A DNA stretch of 64,000 nucleotides from Spongiivirga sp046524175 (GTDB taxonomy: Bacteria; Bacteroidota; Bacteroidia; Flavobacteriales; Flavobacteriaceae), in the NCBI RefSeq assembly GCF_046524175.1, contig NZ_JBEFZF010000002.1, positions 496,001-560,000 of the forward strand, given 5' to 3'. The notes under the pieces are model-generated. The model was given only the letters and a program-made list of their open reading frames with translations, searched no databases and had not been told where the DNA came from. This document shows positions 56,104 through 63,579 of the stretch, piece after piece. The position numbers and the translations under genes are program-made. Position 1 is the stretch's first letter. Every line of letters starts with the position of its first letter.

Positions 56104-56880
56104 ATGGAACAATCATATATCATACCTAAAGTAAGTTTGGTTGGTGCCGGTCCAGGAAGCATAGACCTTATAACAATAAGAGGTTTGCGGGCAATACAAC
56201 AGGCCGATGCTATTCTATATGATGCTTTGGTTGACAAAAAGATTTTGGACGAAGCGAAAGCTAATATTCCTAAAATATACGTAGGGAAACGATGTGGTAA
56301 ACATTATAAGGATCAAGACCAAATTAACCGGCTTCTTGTAGAAACTGCCTTTAGTTATGGCCATGTAGTTCGATTAAAAGGTGGGGATCCGTTTGTGTTT
56401 GGTAGAGCTACTGAAGAAATTCAACATATGGAATCGTTTGGTATACCGGTAACAGTGGTTCCTGGAGTGACTAGTGCAATTTCGGTTCCTGCAAGTCAGG
56501 GTATTCCACTTACTCAACGGGATGTAAGTAGTAGTTTTTGGGTGATGACTGCTACTAAAAAGGATGGTTCTTTTTCTGAAGATCTTACTCATGCGGCAAA
56601 GTCATCTGCCACTTTAGTGATACTGATGGGCGTACGCAAAATAAGTGAAATTGCTAATACAATAAGACGTTATCGAGGTGGTTTAACTCCGATCGCACTA
56701 ATTCAAAATGGGACGTTACCAAGTGAGGTTTCTTTTGTTTCCACCCTCAATGGTATCCATGAGTTAACTGATACTATTGACTCTAGTAAGCCAGGTGTTA
56801 TTGTTGTAGGTGATGTGGTTGCGCAGCACCCTTCTTTTTTCGACGATACGGTACAACGCGTATTAACTTCACAGTTTTAA
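56104..56880 (+). CDS. cobA: Uroporphyrinogen-III C-methyltransferase (SUMT)
   Basis: This is a 258-residue SAM enzyme: KVSLVGAGPGSIDLITIRGLRAIQQADAILYDALV is the family start, VGKRCGKHYKDQDQINRLL, VVRLKGGDPFVFGRATEEI and VVPGVTSAISVPASQGIPLTQRDVS are the conserved blocks. It methylates uroporphyrinogen III to precorrin-2, the first step to siroheme, which the CysG-like protein at 49997 finishes. No cobalamin genes are near, so siroheme for NirB is its probable purpose. Divergent from nirB, sharing the TACGTA region. Confidence 0.95.
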   Translation: MEQSYIIPKVSLVGAGPGSIDLITIRGLRAIQQADAILYDALVDKKILDEAKANIPKIYVGKRCGKHYKDQDQINRLLVETAFSYGHVVRLKGGDPFVFGRATEEIQHMESFGIPVTVVPGVTSAISVPASQGIPLTQRDVSSSFWVMTATKKDGSFSEDLTHAAKSSATLVILMGVRKISEIANTIRRYRGGLTPIALIQNGTLPSEVSFVSTLNGIHELTDTIDSSKPGVIVVGDVVAQHPSFFDDTVQRVLTSQF

Positions 56881-57014
56881 ACACCATTTTTAGCGTATTT
56901 TGGCTCTTCTAGACCCTTTTATTTGTCCTAAAAATTGGAAACCTAATAAAATAACATCCTATTTTTTTAGAATCTAAAAATTAAATAGGTCTCGTTTAAT
57001 GATCATGATAAAAA

Positions 57015-57061
57015 TACGTATTTAAACGCAAATATTATCGTATAATACGTATAAATACGTA
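57015..57061 (+). promoter_or_regulatory. TACGTA operator cluster upstream of nrtA
   Basis: Boxes at 57015-57020, 57046-57051 and 57056-57061. The last two are 10 bp apart, the first is 31 bp before the second. The pair ends 10 bases before the TAAGTTTG -7 box and so occupies the place of a -33 element, as expected for an activator that replaces it. Confidence 0.68.
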
Positions 57062-57070
57062 AAACTATTA

Positions 57071-57078
57071 TAAGTTTG
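57071..57078 (+). promoter_or_regulatory. -7 box of the nrtA operon
   Basis: TAAGTTTG fits TAnnTTTG and lies 36 bases ahead of the nrtA ATG. No TTG is found 17-23 bases upstream; instead the paired TACGTA boxes are there. Confidence 0.7.
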
Positions 57079-57113
57079 TTGTGTAAAATTGAAAGAACAT
57101 CAATACTTATATC

Positions 57114-58499
57114 ATGAAATCTACACTATTAAAAGTATCTCAATTGTTATTTGTACTGCTATTACTTAGTTGTGGCGGTAATAATAAAAAGGAATCCCCG
57201 TCAATTGCAAAAGCGGAAACAACTAACAATGCTTTGGCTATTGAAAAACCACAATTAACCTTTGGTTTTATTAAGTTAACCGATATGGCCCCCTTAGCTA
57301 TCGCTAAGGAAAAAGGTTTCTTTGAAGATGAGGGTCTATTTGTATCAGTAGAAGCGCAATCAAATTGGAAAAATGTTTTAGATCGCGTGATCGACGGTCA
57401 ACTTGACGGGTCTCATATGTTAGCAGGTCAGCCAATTGCCGCTGGTGCTGGCTTTGGTCGACAAGCTGAGTTGGTCACACCCTTTTCAATGGACTTAAAT
57501 GGAAATGGAATTACGGTATCTAATGATGTTTGGGCTAAAATGAAACCTAATGTGCCGAAAGGTGCAGATGGAAAGTTGGTTCATCCTATCAAAGCGGATG
57601 CTTTAAAGCCCGTAATCACCGACTACAAGAATAATGGGAAGCCTTTTAAAATGGGAATGGTATTTCCGGTTTCTACGCATAACTACGAGATTAGATATTG
57701 GTTAGCAGCAGCGGGTATTCACCCGGGAATGTATACAGCTAGTAATGTACAAGGGCAGATCGATGCAGAAGTGTTACTATCAGTTACCCCACCACCTCAA
57801 ATGCCCGCTACTCTTGAAGCAGGAACGATTTATGGGTATTGTGTAGGTGAACCTTGGAATCAGCAAGCGGTTTTTAAAGGTATTGGTGTGCCGGTAACTA
57901 CCAATTACGATATCTGGAAAAACAATCCTGAAAAAGTGTTTGTAATGACTAAAAAGTTTGTTGAAGAGAATCCGAATACTGCAGTGGCAGTTACTAAAGC
58001 ACTTATCCGTGCTGGTAAATGGTTAGATGATCCCGCTAATCGTGTAGAAGCAGTGAAAATACTTTCAAAATCTCAATATGTTGGGGCTGATGAAGCTGTA
58101 TTAGCAAATTCCATGACGGGAACCTTTGAGTTCGAAAAAGGAGACAAGCGTTCAATGCCTGATTTCAATGTATTCTATAAATACAATGCGACCTATCCCT
58201 TTTATTCTGATGGTATCTGGTTCTTAACACAAATGCGTCGTTGGGGACAAATTCCTGATAGCAAGCCTGCTACCTGGTATGATCAAACGATTAAGGATAT
58301 CTACCGCCCTGATATTTGGAAAAAGGCAGCAAATGCATTGGTGACAGAAGGTCATATTCCAGCTACTGATATACCTGAAACAGATGGCTACAAACCTGCA
58401 ACAGCCGATTTCATCGATGGCAAAACTTATGATGCTAAAGATCCTATTGGTTATATCAATAGTTTTAAAATAGGTAATAAAGAAGAGGCTGAACTTTAA
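57114..58499 (+). CDS. nrtA: Nitrate ABC transporter substrate-binding lipoprotein
   Basis: This is a 461-residue protein with lipoprotein signal MKSTLLKVSQLLFVLLLLSC (Cys20). LTFGFIKLTDMAPLAIAKEKGFFEDEGLFVSVEAQSNWKNVLDRVIDGQLDGSHMLAGQP is the NrtA/CmpA opening with the residues that form the anion site; GMVFPVSTHNYEIRYWLAAAGIHP and GTIYGYCVGEPWNQQAV also match. It should bind nitrate (or nitrite). The lipid anchor in a Gram-negative fits this family. First gene of a five-gene transcript (permease, two ATPases, porin). Confidence 0.93.
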   Translation: MKSTLLKVSQLLFVLLLLSCGGNNKKESPSIAKAETTNNALAIEKPQLTFGFIKLTDMAPLAIAKEKGFFEDEGLFVSVEAQSNWKNVLDRVIDGQLDGSHMLAGQPIAAGAGFGRQAELVTPFSMDLNGNGITVSNDVWAKMKPNVPKGADGKLVHPIKADALKPVITDYKNNGKPFKMGMVFPVSTHNYEIRYWLAAAGIHPGMYTASNVQGQIDAEVLLSVTPPPQMPATLEAGTIYGYCVGEPWNQQAVFKGIGVPVTTNYDIWKNNPEKVFVMTKKFVEENPNTAVAVTKALIRAGKWLDDPANRVEAVKILSKSQYVGADEAVLANSMTGTFEFEKGDKRSMPDFNVFYKYNATYPFYSDGIWFLTQMRRWGQIPDSKPATWYDQTIKDIYRPDIWKKAANALVTEGHIPATDIPETDGYKPATADFIDGKTYDAKDPIGYINSFKIGNKEEAEL

Positions 58500-58509
58500 A
58501 ATAAGCATT

Positions 58510-59616
58510 ATGAAACAAGGAGTAACTGTAGAAAAAGCCCAGGCATTATCGCGCCAAGAAAGTGTAAAGGCTTTCTTAGCGAAATTTAAGTTCAAACTAC
58601 CAAAGTTTGACTTAAAAACAGTACTTAAAAAGGTGTTGGTGCCACTGTTGTCGATCGTTGTATTTTTATCATTGTGGCATTTTGGTGCTGAAGCCTTAAG
58701 ACAACGAGAAATTGATCATCGTATTGAAAAAACCTTAGCGGACCAAGGACAAGCCGCAGCCGATTCGTTAAAAGCCTGTTTCGCTGAAAATGGCACAAAC
58801 TGTCAAACAAACACTTTGCCTTCACCCAGTCAGGTATGGTCATCGGTACTTACGTTAATTGATGATCACTATATCATCAAACAAGATAAGTTAGACTTTA
58901 TATCAAAAACAGCAGTGGTCAATCAACAGCGCTTGGCGGTTGGTCAAGAACCTATTGTTTATACGGGTCGGCCTTCTTTTATTGACATCGTTTTAACCAG
59001 TTTGAAAACGGTTTTTGCAGGGTTTTTATTAGCATTCTTTATAGCGGTGCCTATTGGAATTTTTATAGGGCTAAGTGATACACTTCGCAATGCGATGAAC
59101 TGGTTTATTCAAGTTTTTAAACCAGTATCGCCAGTTGTTTGGTATTTGTTGGTATTCATGATCGTCAAAACGATGCTAATCGGCAGTAGCTCTGACAACT
59201 CATTTGTAATTTCCTTTATTAGTGTCGGTTTATGTGCTATGTGGGCAACCTTGGTCAATACTGCAATGGGGGTTTCGTCGGTAGACAAAGATTATATCAA
59301 CGTGGCCAAAGTATTGAAGCTCGGCTCTTTTCAGAAAATATTTAAGGTGATTTTGCCGTCATCACTACCTTTAATATTTGTCGGTTTGCGTATTACACTT
59401 TCAGTCGCTTGGATGGTACTAATCGCTATTGAGCTACTTGCGCAGAGTCCGGGATTAGGTTTGTTTGTTTGGGAAGAGTTTCAAAACGGAGCGAATGATT
59501 CTAATTCAAAAATCATCGTTGCTATGTTCGTGATAGGCATTATTGGATTCTTATTAGATCGTTTAATGCTTTTGATTCAAAATACGGTTTCATTTAATAA
59601 AAATGCGGTTGCATAA
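58510..59616 (+). CDS. nrtB: Nitrate ABC transporter permease
   Basis: This is a 368-residue permease, longer than usual (about 270). A 40-residue basic N-terminal part precedes helix 1 (LVPLLSIVVFLSLWHFG, about 45-61); then comes a polar stretch of about 100 residues (REIDHRIEKTLADQGQAAADSLKACF, LPSPSQVWSSVL, KQDKLDFISKTAVVNQQR) before the main binding-protein-dependent transport domain (about 155-360: VLTSLKTVFAGFLLAFFIAVPIGIFIGLS, and the EAA-like loop DKDYINVAKVLKLGSFQKIFKVILPSSLP). The extra stretch may contact the binding lipoprotein. Follows nrtA by 10 bases. Confidence 0.92.
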   Translation: MKQGVTVEKAQALSRQESVKAFLAKFKFKLPKFDLKTVLKKVLVPLLSIVVFLSLWHFGAEALRQREIDHRIEKTLADQGQAAADSLKACFAENGTNCQTNTLPSPSQVWSSVLTLIDDHYIIKQDKLDFISKTAVVNQQRLAVGQEPIVYTGRPSFIDIVLTSLKTVFAGFLLAFFIAVPIGIFIGLSDTLRNAMNWFIQVFKPVSPVVWYLLVFMIVKTMLIGSSSDNSFVISFISVGLCAMWATLVNTAMGVSSVDKDYINVAKVLKLGSFQKIFKVILPSSLPLIFVGLRITLSVAWMVLIAIELLAQSPGLGLFVWEEFQNGANDSNSKIIVAMFVIGIIGFLLDRLMLLIQNTVSFNKNAVA

Positions 59617-59627
59617 AACTAAGTATT

Positions 59628-60467
59628 ATGGCTTATTTAGAATTGAATAACGTTTGCAAAACATATGGTACAGGGGTAAACGCAACAGAAGTGCTATCTA
59701 ATATTAACTTATCAATTAACGAAGGTGAATTTGTTGCCATCGTAGGATTTACAGGAAGCGGTAAAACCACTTTGGTTAATTTGATTAATGGATTGTTGGA
59801 ACCAACAAGCGGTACGGTATTATTTAAAGACCGACCAGTAGTGGACACCAGTCATGAGCGAGGGGTTATTTTTCAGAATTATTCACTGTTACCCTGGTTA
59901 ACAGTTGGTCAAAATGTCGCTATGGCTATAAAAGAGGCATTCCCTAAAAGCAGCAAAGCTGATCGAAACAACCAGGTGGCAAAGTATGTCGGTATGGTAG
60001 GTTTAACCCCAGCCATGAACAAGCGACCTAAAGAATTATCCGGAGGCATGCGTCAGCGTGTTGCTGTTGCACGGGCTTTGGCTATGAATCCTGAAATGAT
60101 CATTATGGATGAGCCATTAGGAGCACTGGATGCGCTGACGAGGGGAAACTTACAAGATGAAATCTTAAATATCTGGAGTAAAGATAAACGTACTGCATTG
60201 CTTATTACCAATGATGTGGACGAAGGGATTTATATGGCCGACAGAATTATTCCACTACGACCGGGACCAAAGGCAACTTTAGGGCCGGAGTTTAAGATTA
60301 ATATCGATCGACCAAGAGATAAAACAGCCCTAAACGATAATCCTGAATACAAAAAAGTGAGAAACTCGATTATTGAATATTTAATGGATATAGGCCAAGA
60401 ACGAAAGGCGGTGGCTCGAAAAACGTATCGATTACCAGATTATAGTCCAAAAAGCTTTGTTGCTTAA
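59628..60467 (+). CDS. nrtC: Nitrate ABC transporter ATPase, copy 1 (H-loop histidine replaced by Asn)
   Basis: This is a 279-residue ABC ATPase. Walker A GFTGSGKTT (40-48), Q-loop Q83, signature LSGGMRQR (137-144), Walker B IIMDEPLGALD (158-168). At the H-loop, where His is expected, the sequence is LLITNDVDEG with Asn195, so this site should hydrolyse ATP poorly. It has no binding-protein-like C-terminal domain as in cyanobacterial NrtC. Its partner ATPase, encoded next, keeps His. The two probably form an unequal dimer. Confidence 0.92.
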   Translation: MAYLELNNVCKTYGTGVNATEVLSNINLSINEGEFVAIVGFTGSGKTTLVNLINGLLEPTSGTVLFKDRPVVDTSHERGVIFQNYSLLPWLTVGQNVAMAIKEAFPKSSKADRNNQVAKYVGMVGLTPAMNKRPKELSGGMRQRVAVARALAMNPEMIIMDEPLGALDALTRGNLQDEILNIWSKDKRTALLITNDVDEGIYMADRIIPLRPGPKATLGPEFKINIDRPRDKTALNDNPEYKKVRNSIIEYLMDIGQERKAVARKTYRLPDYSPKSFVA

Positions 60468-60479
60468 ACAAGAAAAATC

Positions 60480-61313
60480 ATGGAAACCTTATTAAAAAGC
60501 AAATCAAAAACTGAAGTCGAATTTCAGAATGGTATTCCATTCAGTTCGGATATCATGTTGGACCTAGTTAATCTTAAAAAGGTGTATCCAACACCAAAAG
60601 GCGAGTATGTAGTATTGGAAAATCTGAATCTTCAAATCATGAAGGAGGAATTCGTAACGATCATAGGTCACTCAGGTTGTGGTAAAACCACCATGCTATC
60701 GATGATTGCCGGATTAAATCCTATTTCCGATGGAAATATTGCTGTTTTAGGAAATCCAGTCAAAGGACCTGGGCCTGATCGGGGAGTGATTTTTCAAGCA
60801 CCAAGTTTAATGCCATGGATGACGGCATTACAAAATGTAATGCTGGGAGTAAACCGTGTATTTCCTCACGTAACAAAATCAGAACGAAAAGATATCGCTA
60901 AGTACTACCTTCAAAAAGTGGGGCTAGAAGATGCATTTAATAAAAAAGCAAATGAGTTGTCTCAAGGAATGCAACAACGGGTTGGTATAGCAAGAGCTTT
61001 TGCAATTAAGCCAAAAGTATTGCTTTTAGATGAACCTTTTGGAATGCTAGATTCATTAACGCGAGGAGAACTTCAAGATATTCTTATCGAGATTTGGAAT
61101 AAAGAAAAAATCACCGCAGTAATGATCACCCACGATGTTGATGAAGCTATTTTTCTGGCCGATCGTGTTGTCATGATGACTAGTGGACCAAGAGCAAAAA
61201 TTGGGGACATTTTAAATATTGATTTCGAACGACCACGAACACGCAAGTCGGTCCTTGAACATGATGATTACTATCAATATCGTAAGCATCTTATTGACTT
61301 TCTAGAACACTAA
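60480..61313 (+). CDS. nrtD: Nitrate ABC transporter ATPase, copy 2
   Basis: This is a 277-residue ABC ATPase. Walker A GHSGCGKTT (63-71), Q-loop Q106, signature LSQGMQQR (160-167; Gln in place of the first Gly), Walker B LLLDEPFGMLD (181-191) and H218 in VMITHDVDEA. A short extra N-terminus (about 25 residues) precedes the domain. It pairs with the Asn-containing ATPase encoded 12 bases upstream and drives nitrate import through the permease. Confidence 0.94.
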   Translation: METLLKSKSKTEVEFQNGIPFSSDIMLDLVNLKKVYPTPKGEYVVLENLNLQIMKEEFVTIIGHSGCGKTTMLSMIAGLNPISDGNIAVLGNPVKGPGPDRGVIFQAPSLMPWMTALQNVMLGVNRVFPHVTKSERKDIAKYYLQKVGLEDAFNKKANELSQGMQQRVGIARAFAIKPKVLLLDEPFGMLDSLTRGELQDILIEIWNKEKITAVMITHDVDEAIFLADRVVMMTSGPRAKIGDILNIDFERPRTRKSVLEHDDYYQYRKHLIDFLEH

Positions 61314-61353
61314 ATAATACTAACATATTTAATTAATCTTATTCAAAGAAGTG

Positions 61354-62628
61354 ATGAAAAAACATATTCTTCTAGCACTGCTATTTGTATCTTTTAAAGT
61401 AACGTTTGCTCAATTTACTCTCGACGGGCAATTTAGACCACGCACCGAATACCGTAATGGTTTTGGTAGCATTATTCCTGATGACGCTGATCCCGGTTTT
61501 GCAATTAATACCCGAGCACGACTGAATGCTGGCTTTACTACGGAAAAATTCAAAGTATTTTTAAGCCTTCAAGATGTACTTGTTTGGGGTGAAAATCGAC
61601 AAATTCGCCCTGATGATGAAAACGATTCCTTCGCCATATTCGAAGCGTGGGCTTCGTTGGATCTCGGTTCAGGCTGGTCTACAAAACTAGGGCGTCAGGT
61701 ATTATCATATGACGATCAACGTATTCTTGGAGGATTGGACTGGGCGCAACAGGGTCGGAATCACGATGCTGCGATGATCAAATATCAAAAAGGAAACTTC
61801 ATACTAGATGCCGCCTTTGCTTTTAATCAGGATTTTGATAACCCCGGCGGATTTGTAAATGTTGGTAATACTTTTAATACAACAGGGTTTTTTACCTACA
61901 AAACCATGCAAATGCTATATATGAAACAAAAATGGACTGATTTTTCGGGCAGCTTGTTGCTGCTAAATAACGGATTTCAAAACTTTGATGGAGATGGAAA
62001 TGGTGATGGTATTAGCAACCTACAAACAGTAGGAACCCATCTGGAATATAAAAAAGGAAAATTAGGTTTAGCGGCCAATGCTTTTTTACAAACTGGAGAA
62101 CGCCAGGGAGCACTTGATGTTAAAAGTGCTTATTTATTAGGTTTAGATCTCAGTTATAAGGTTTCTTCAAAAGTAACATTAGCGATTGGCACTGAACTGA
62201 TAAGCGGAAATGATGTAGATGAAGAAGGAACAAGTGCGTTTTTTCCATTGTACGGTACAAATCACAAATTCAACGGTTTAATGGACTATTTTTATGTAGG
62301 TAACCATGCTAATTCTGTTGGATTATTTGACCTTCATGCCCAAGCCAAATTCAAATTGGGTGAAAAGTCAAGTTTGATGGCTCAAGTATTAAATTTTCAA
62401 GGTGAACAGGATTTACCAAGTGGCGAAAGTGCTTTAGGAACTGAGTTTGATATGGTTTTTTTACAGAGTTTTAAAGGGTATGCCTTAAAAATAGGGTATT
62501 CACATTTATTTCCTGCTGATGGTATGTATGAGTTAAAAGGTGTTGCAGAAGATGCTGCCGCCAGCTCACAAAACTGGGGCTGGGCTATGCTAATCATAAA
62601 ACCAAAATTCTTGAATACGGCAAAATAG
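61354..62628 (+). CDS. Outer-membrane porin, alginate-export (AlgE)-like family, nitrate locus
   Basis: The ATG at 61354 follows a GTG at 61351; ATG is taken, giving 424 aa. Signal peptide MKKHILLALLFVSFKVTFAQ. LDGQFRPRTEYRNGFG, NTRARLNAGFTTEKFKVFLSLQDVLVWGENRQI, LGSGWSTKLGRQVLSYDDQRILGGLDWAQQGRNHDAAMIKY form the AlgE-like barrel start; the rest is strand-rich with aromatic residues to the end. It should let nitrate pass through the outer membrane. It is 40 bases after nrtD and ends at a strong terminator. Confidence 0.87.
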   Translation: MKKHILLALLFVSFKVTFAQFTLDGQFRPRTEYRNGFGSIIPDDADPGFAINTRARLNAGFTTEKFKVFLSLQDVLVWGENRQIRPDDENDSFAIFEAWASLDLGSGWSTKLGRQVLSYDDQRILGGLDWAQQGRNHDAAMIKYQKGNFILDAAFAFNQDFDNPGGFVNVGNTFNTTGFFTYKTMQMLYMKQKWTDFSGSLLLLNNGFQNFDGDGNGDGISNLQTVGTHLEYKKGKLGLAANAFLQTGERQGALDVKSAYLLGLDLSYKVSSKVTLAIGTELISGNDVDEEGTSAFFPLYGTNHKFNGLMDYFYVGNHANSVGLFDLHAQAKFKLGEKSSLMAQVLNFQGEQDLPSGESALGTEFDMVFLQSFKGYALKIGYSHLFPADGMYELKGVAEDAAASSQNWGWAMLIIKPKFLNTAK

Positions 62629-62651
62629 TAAAAAAAATATCAAAAAGCCCC

Positions 62652-62696
62652 AAGGGTTATTATCAGACAATAGTCGGGTAATAACCCTTATTTTTT
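62652..62696 (+). terminator. Terminator of the nrt-porin transcript
   Basis: AAGGGTTATTA (62652-62662) and TAATAACCCTT (62679-62689) are perfect arms; an inner GAC-AATA-GTC pair continues the stem. A T run follows to 62696. It cuts the porin gene from the response regulator gene. Confidence 0.88.
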
Positions 62697-62703
62697 ATTT
62701 TTG
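62696..62703 (+). promoter_or_regulatory. -7 box of the response regulator gene
   Basis: TATTTTTG fits TAnnTTTG and ends 16 bases before the ATG at 62720. It overlaps the terminator T run. No TTG and no TACGTA box are found upstream, so the regulator gene seems to be outside its own TACGTA control. Confidence 0.45.
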
Positions 62704-62719
62704 TTTAAGTACTATCAAA

Positions 62720-63391
62720 ATGGCATCGGAAATTACTAAAATATTATTGGCAGATGACCACTCGTTGGTTCGAGATGGTATCAGATTATTGTTAGAAGAA
62801 GAAACTGATCTCGATGTTATTGGTGAAGCTTCAAATGGTAAAGAGGCTATTGAAATGGTTCAACAGACTATGCCTGATATTTTGATCATTGATATACGAA
62901 TGCCAGAGATGAATGGTATCGAAGCGGTGCAATGGCTTAATGAAAATGGGATTGCGGTTAAGTGTATTATTCTCTCAATGCATGATTCGGAAGAATACAT
63001 ACTAAATGCTGTGAAAGCTGGTGCTAGCGGGTATCTGTTAAAAGATACTGATAAATCAGAATTTATTAAGGCGGTTAGAACAGTAAAGGAAGGGGGTAAA
63101 TATTTTAGTGGCGATATCTCGAATGTGTTGGTAAACAATTTGTTTAACCAATCGAGCACCCAGCAGAAAGTAGAGGTTAAACCTTCTAAAGAAGTCCCAT
63201 TTGATCTTACCAATAAAGAATTGAAGGTATTGGAACTGGTACTTTCAGGCTATACTAATAAAGAAATTTCAGAAAAGCTCGAAAACAGCAAACGCACCAT
63301 CGAAACCCATCGTTTTAATTTAATGCGAAAAATGAAGGTCAAAAACCTTATTGAATTATCAACTAAAGCCCGTGAATTTGATTTGGTCTAA
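62720..63391 (+). CDS. NarL/FixJ-family response regulator
   Basis: This is a 223-residue protein. The receiver domain is 1-125 with the acidic pair in LLADDHSLVRDGI, phosphoacceptor D58 in ILIIDIRMPEMNG, and Lys in GYLLKDTDK. The LuxR-type HTH is at about 157-220 (LTNKELKVLELVLSGYTNKEISEKLENSKRTIETHRFNLMRKM). It is the only response regulator in the window; the HisKA_3-type kinase at 50571 is the natural partner, since NarL regulators pair with this kinase class. It sits between the nrt operon and nitrate reductase; the TACGTA pairs, 10 bp apart, suit a dimer of this class. Confidence 0.93.
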   Translation: MASEITKILLADDHSLVRDGIRLLLEEETDLDVIGEASNGKEAIEMVQQTMPDILIIDIRMPEMNGIEAVQWLNENGIAVKCIILSMHDSEEYILNAVKAGASGYLLKDTDKSEFIKAVRTVKEGGKYFSGDISNVLVNNLFNQSSTQQKVEVKPSKEVPFDLTNKELKVLELVLSGYTNKEISEKLENSKRTIETHRFNLMRKMKVKNLIELSTKAREFDLV

Positions 63392-63515
63392 AATTACCTT
63401 TGGGTCGCAATGAATCCGAACAAAACTCCTTCTATACCATTGAATTTCTGATAAATCTTCCTAGCAAAAATTATGATTCTCCCAGAAATTCACTGAAGTA
63501 TTATCATATTATCAC

Positions 63516-63531
63516 TACGTAATTATACGTA
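63516..63531 (+). promoter_or_regulatory. Paired TACGTA operator upstream of nitrate reductase
   Basis: TACGTA at 63516-63521 and 63526-63531, exactly 10 bp apart as in the other two sites; no third box 30-33 bp upstream. The pair ends 48 bases before the nitrate reductase ATG, close to the 52-base distance ahead of nrtA. A poor -7 box (CTAATTTG, 63537-63544) lies between. Confidence 0.65.
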
Positions 63532-63579
63532 AATATCTAATTTGCTGCTACGCTAATTTCGTTGAAATTTCTAGCGGCT

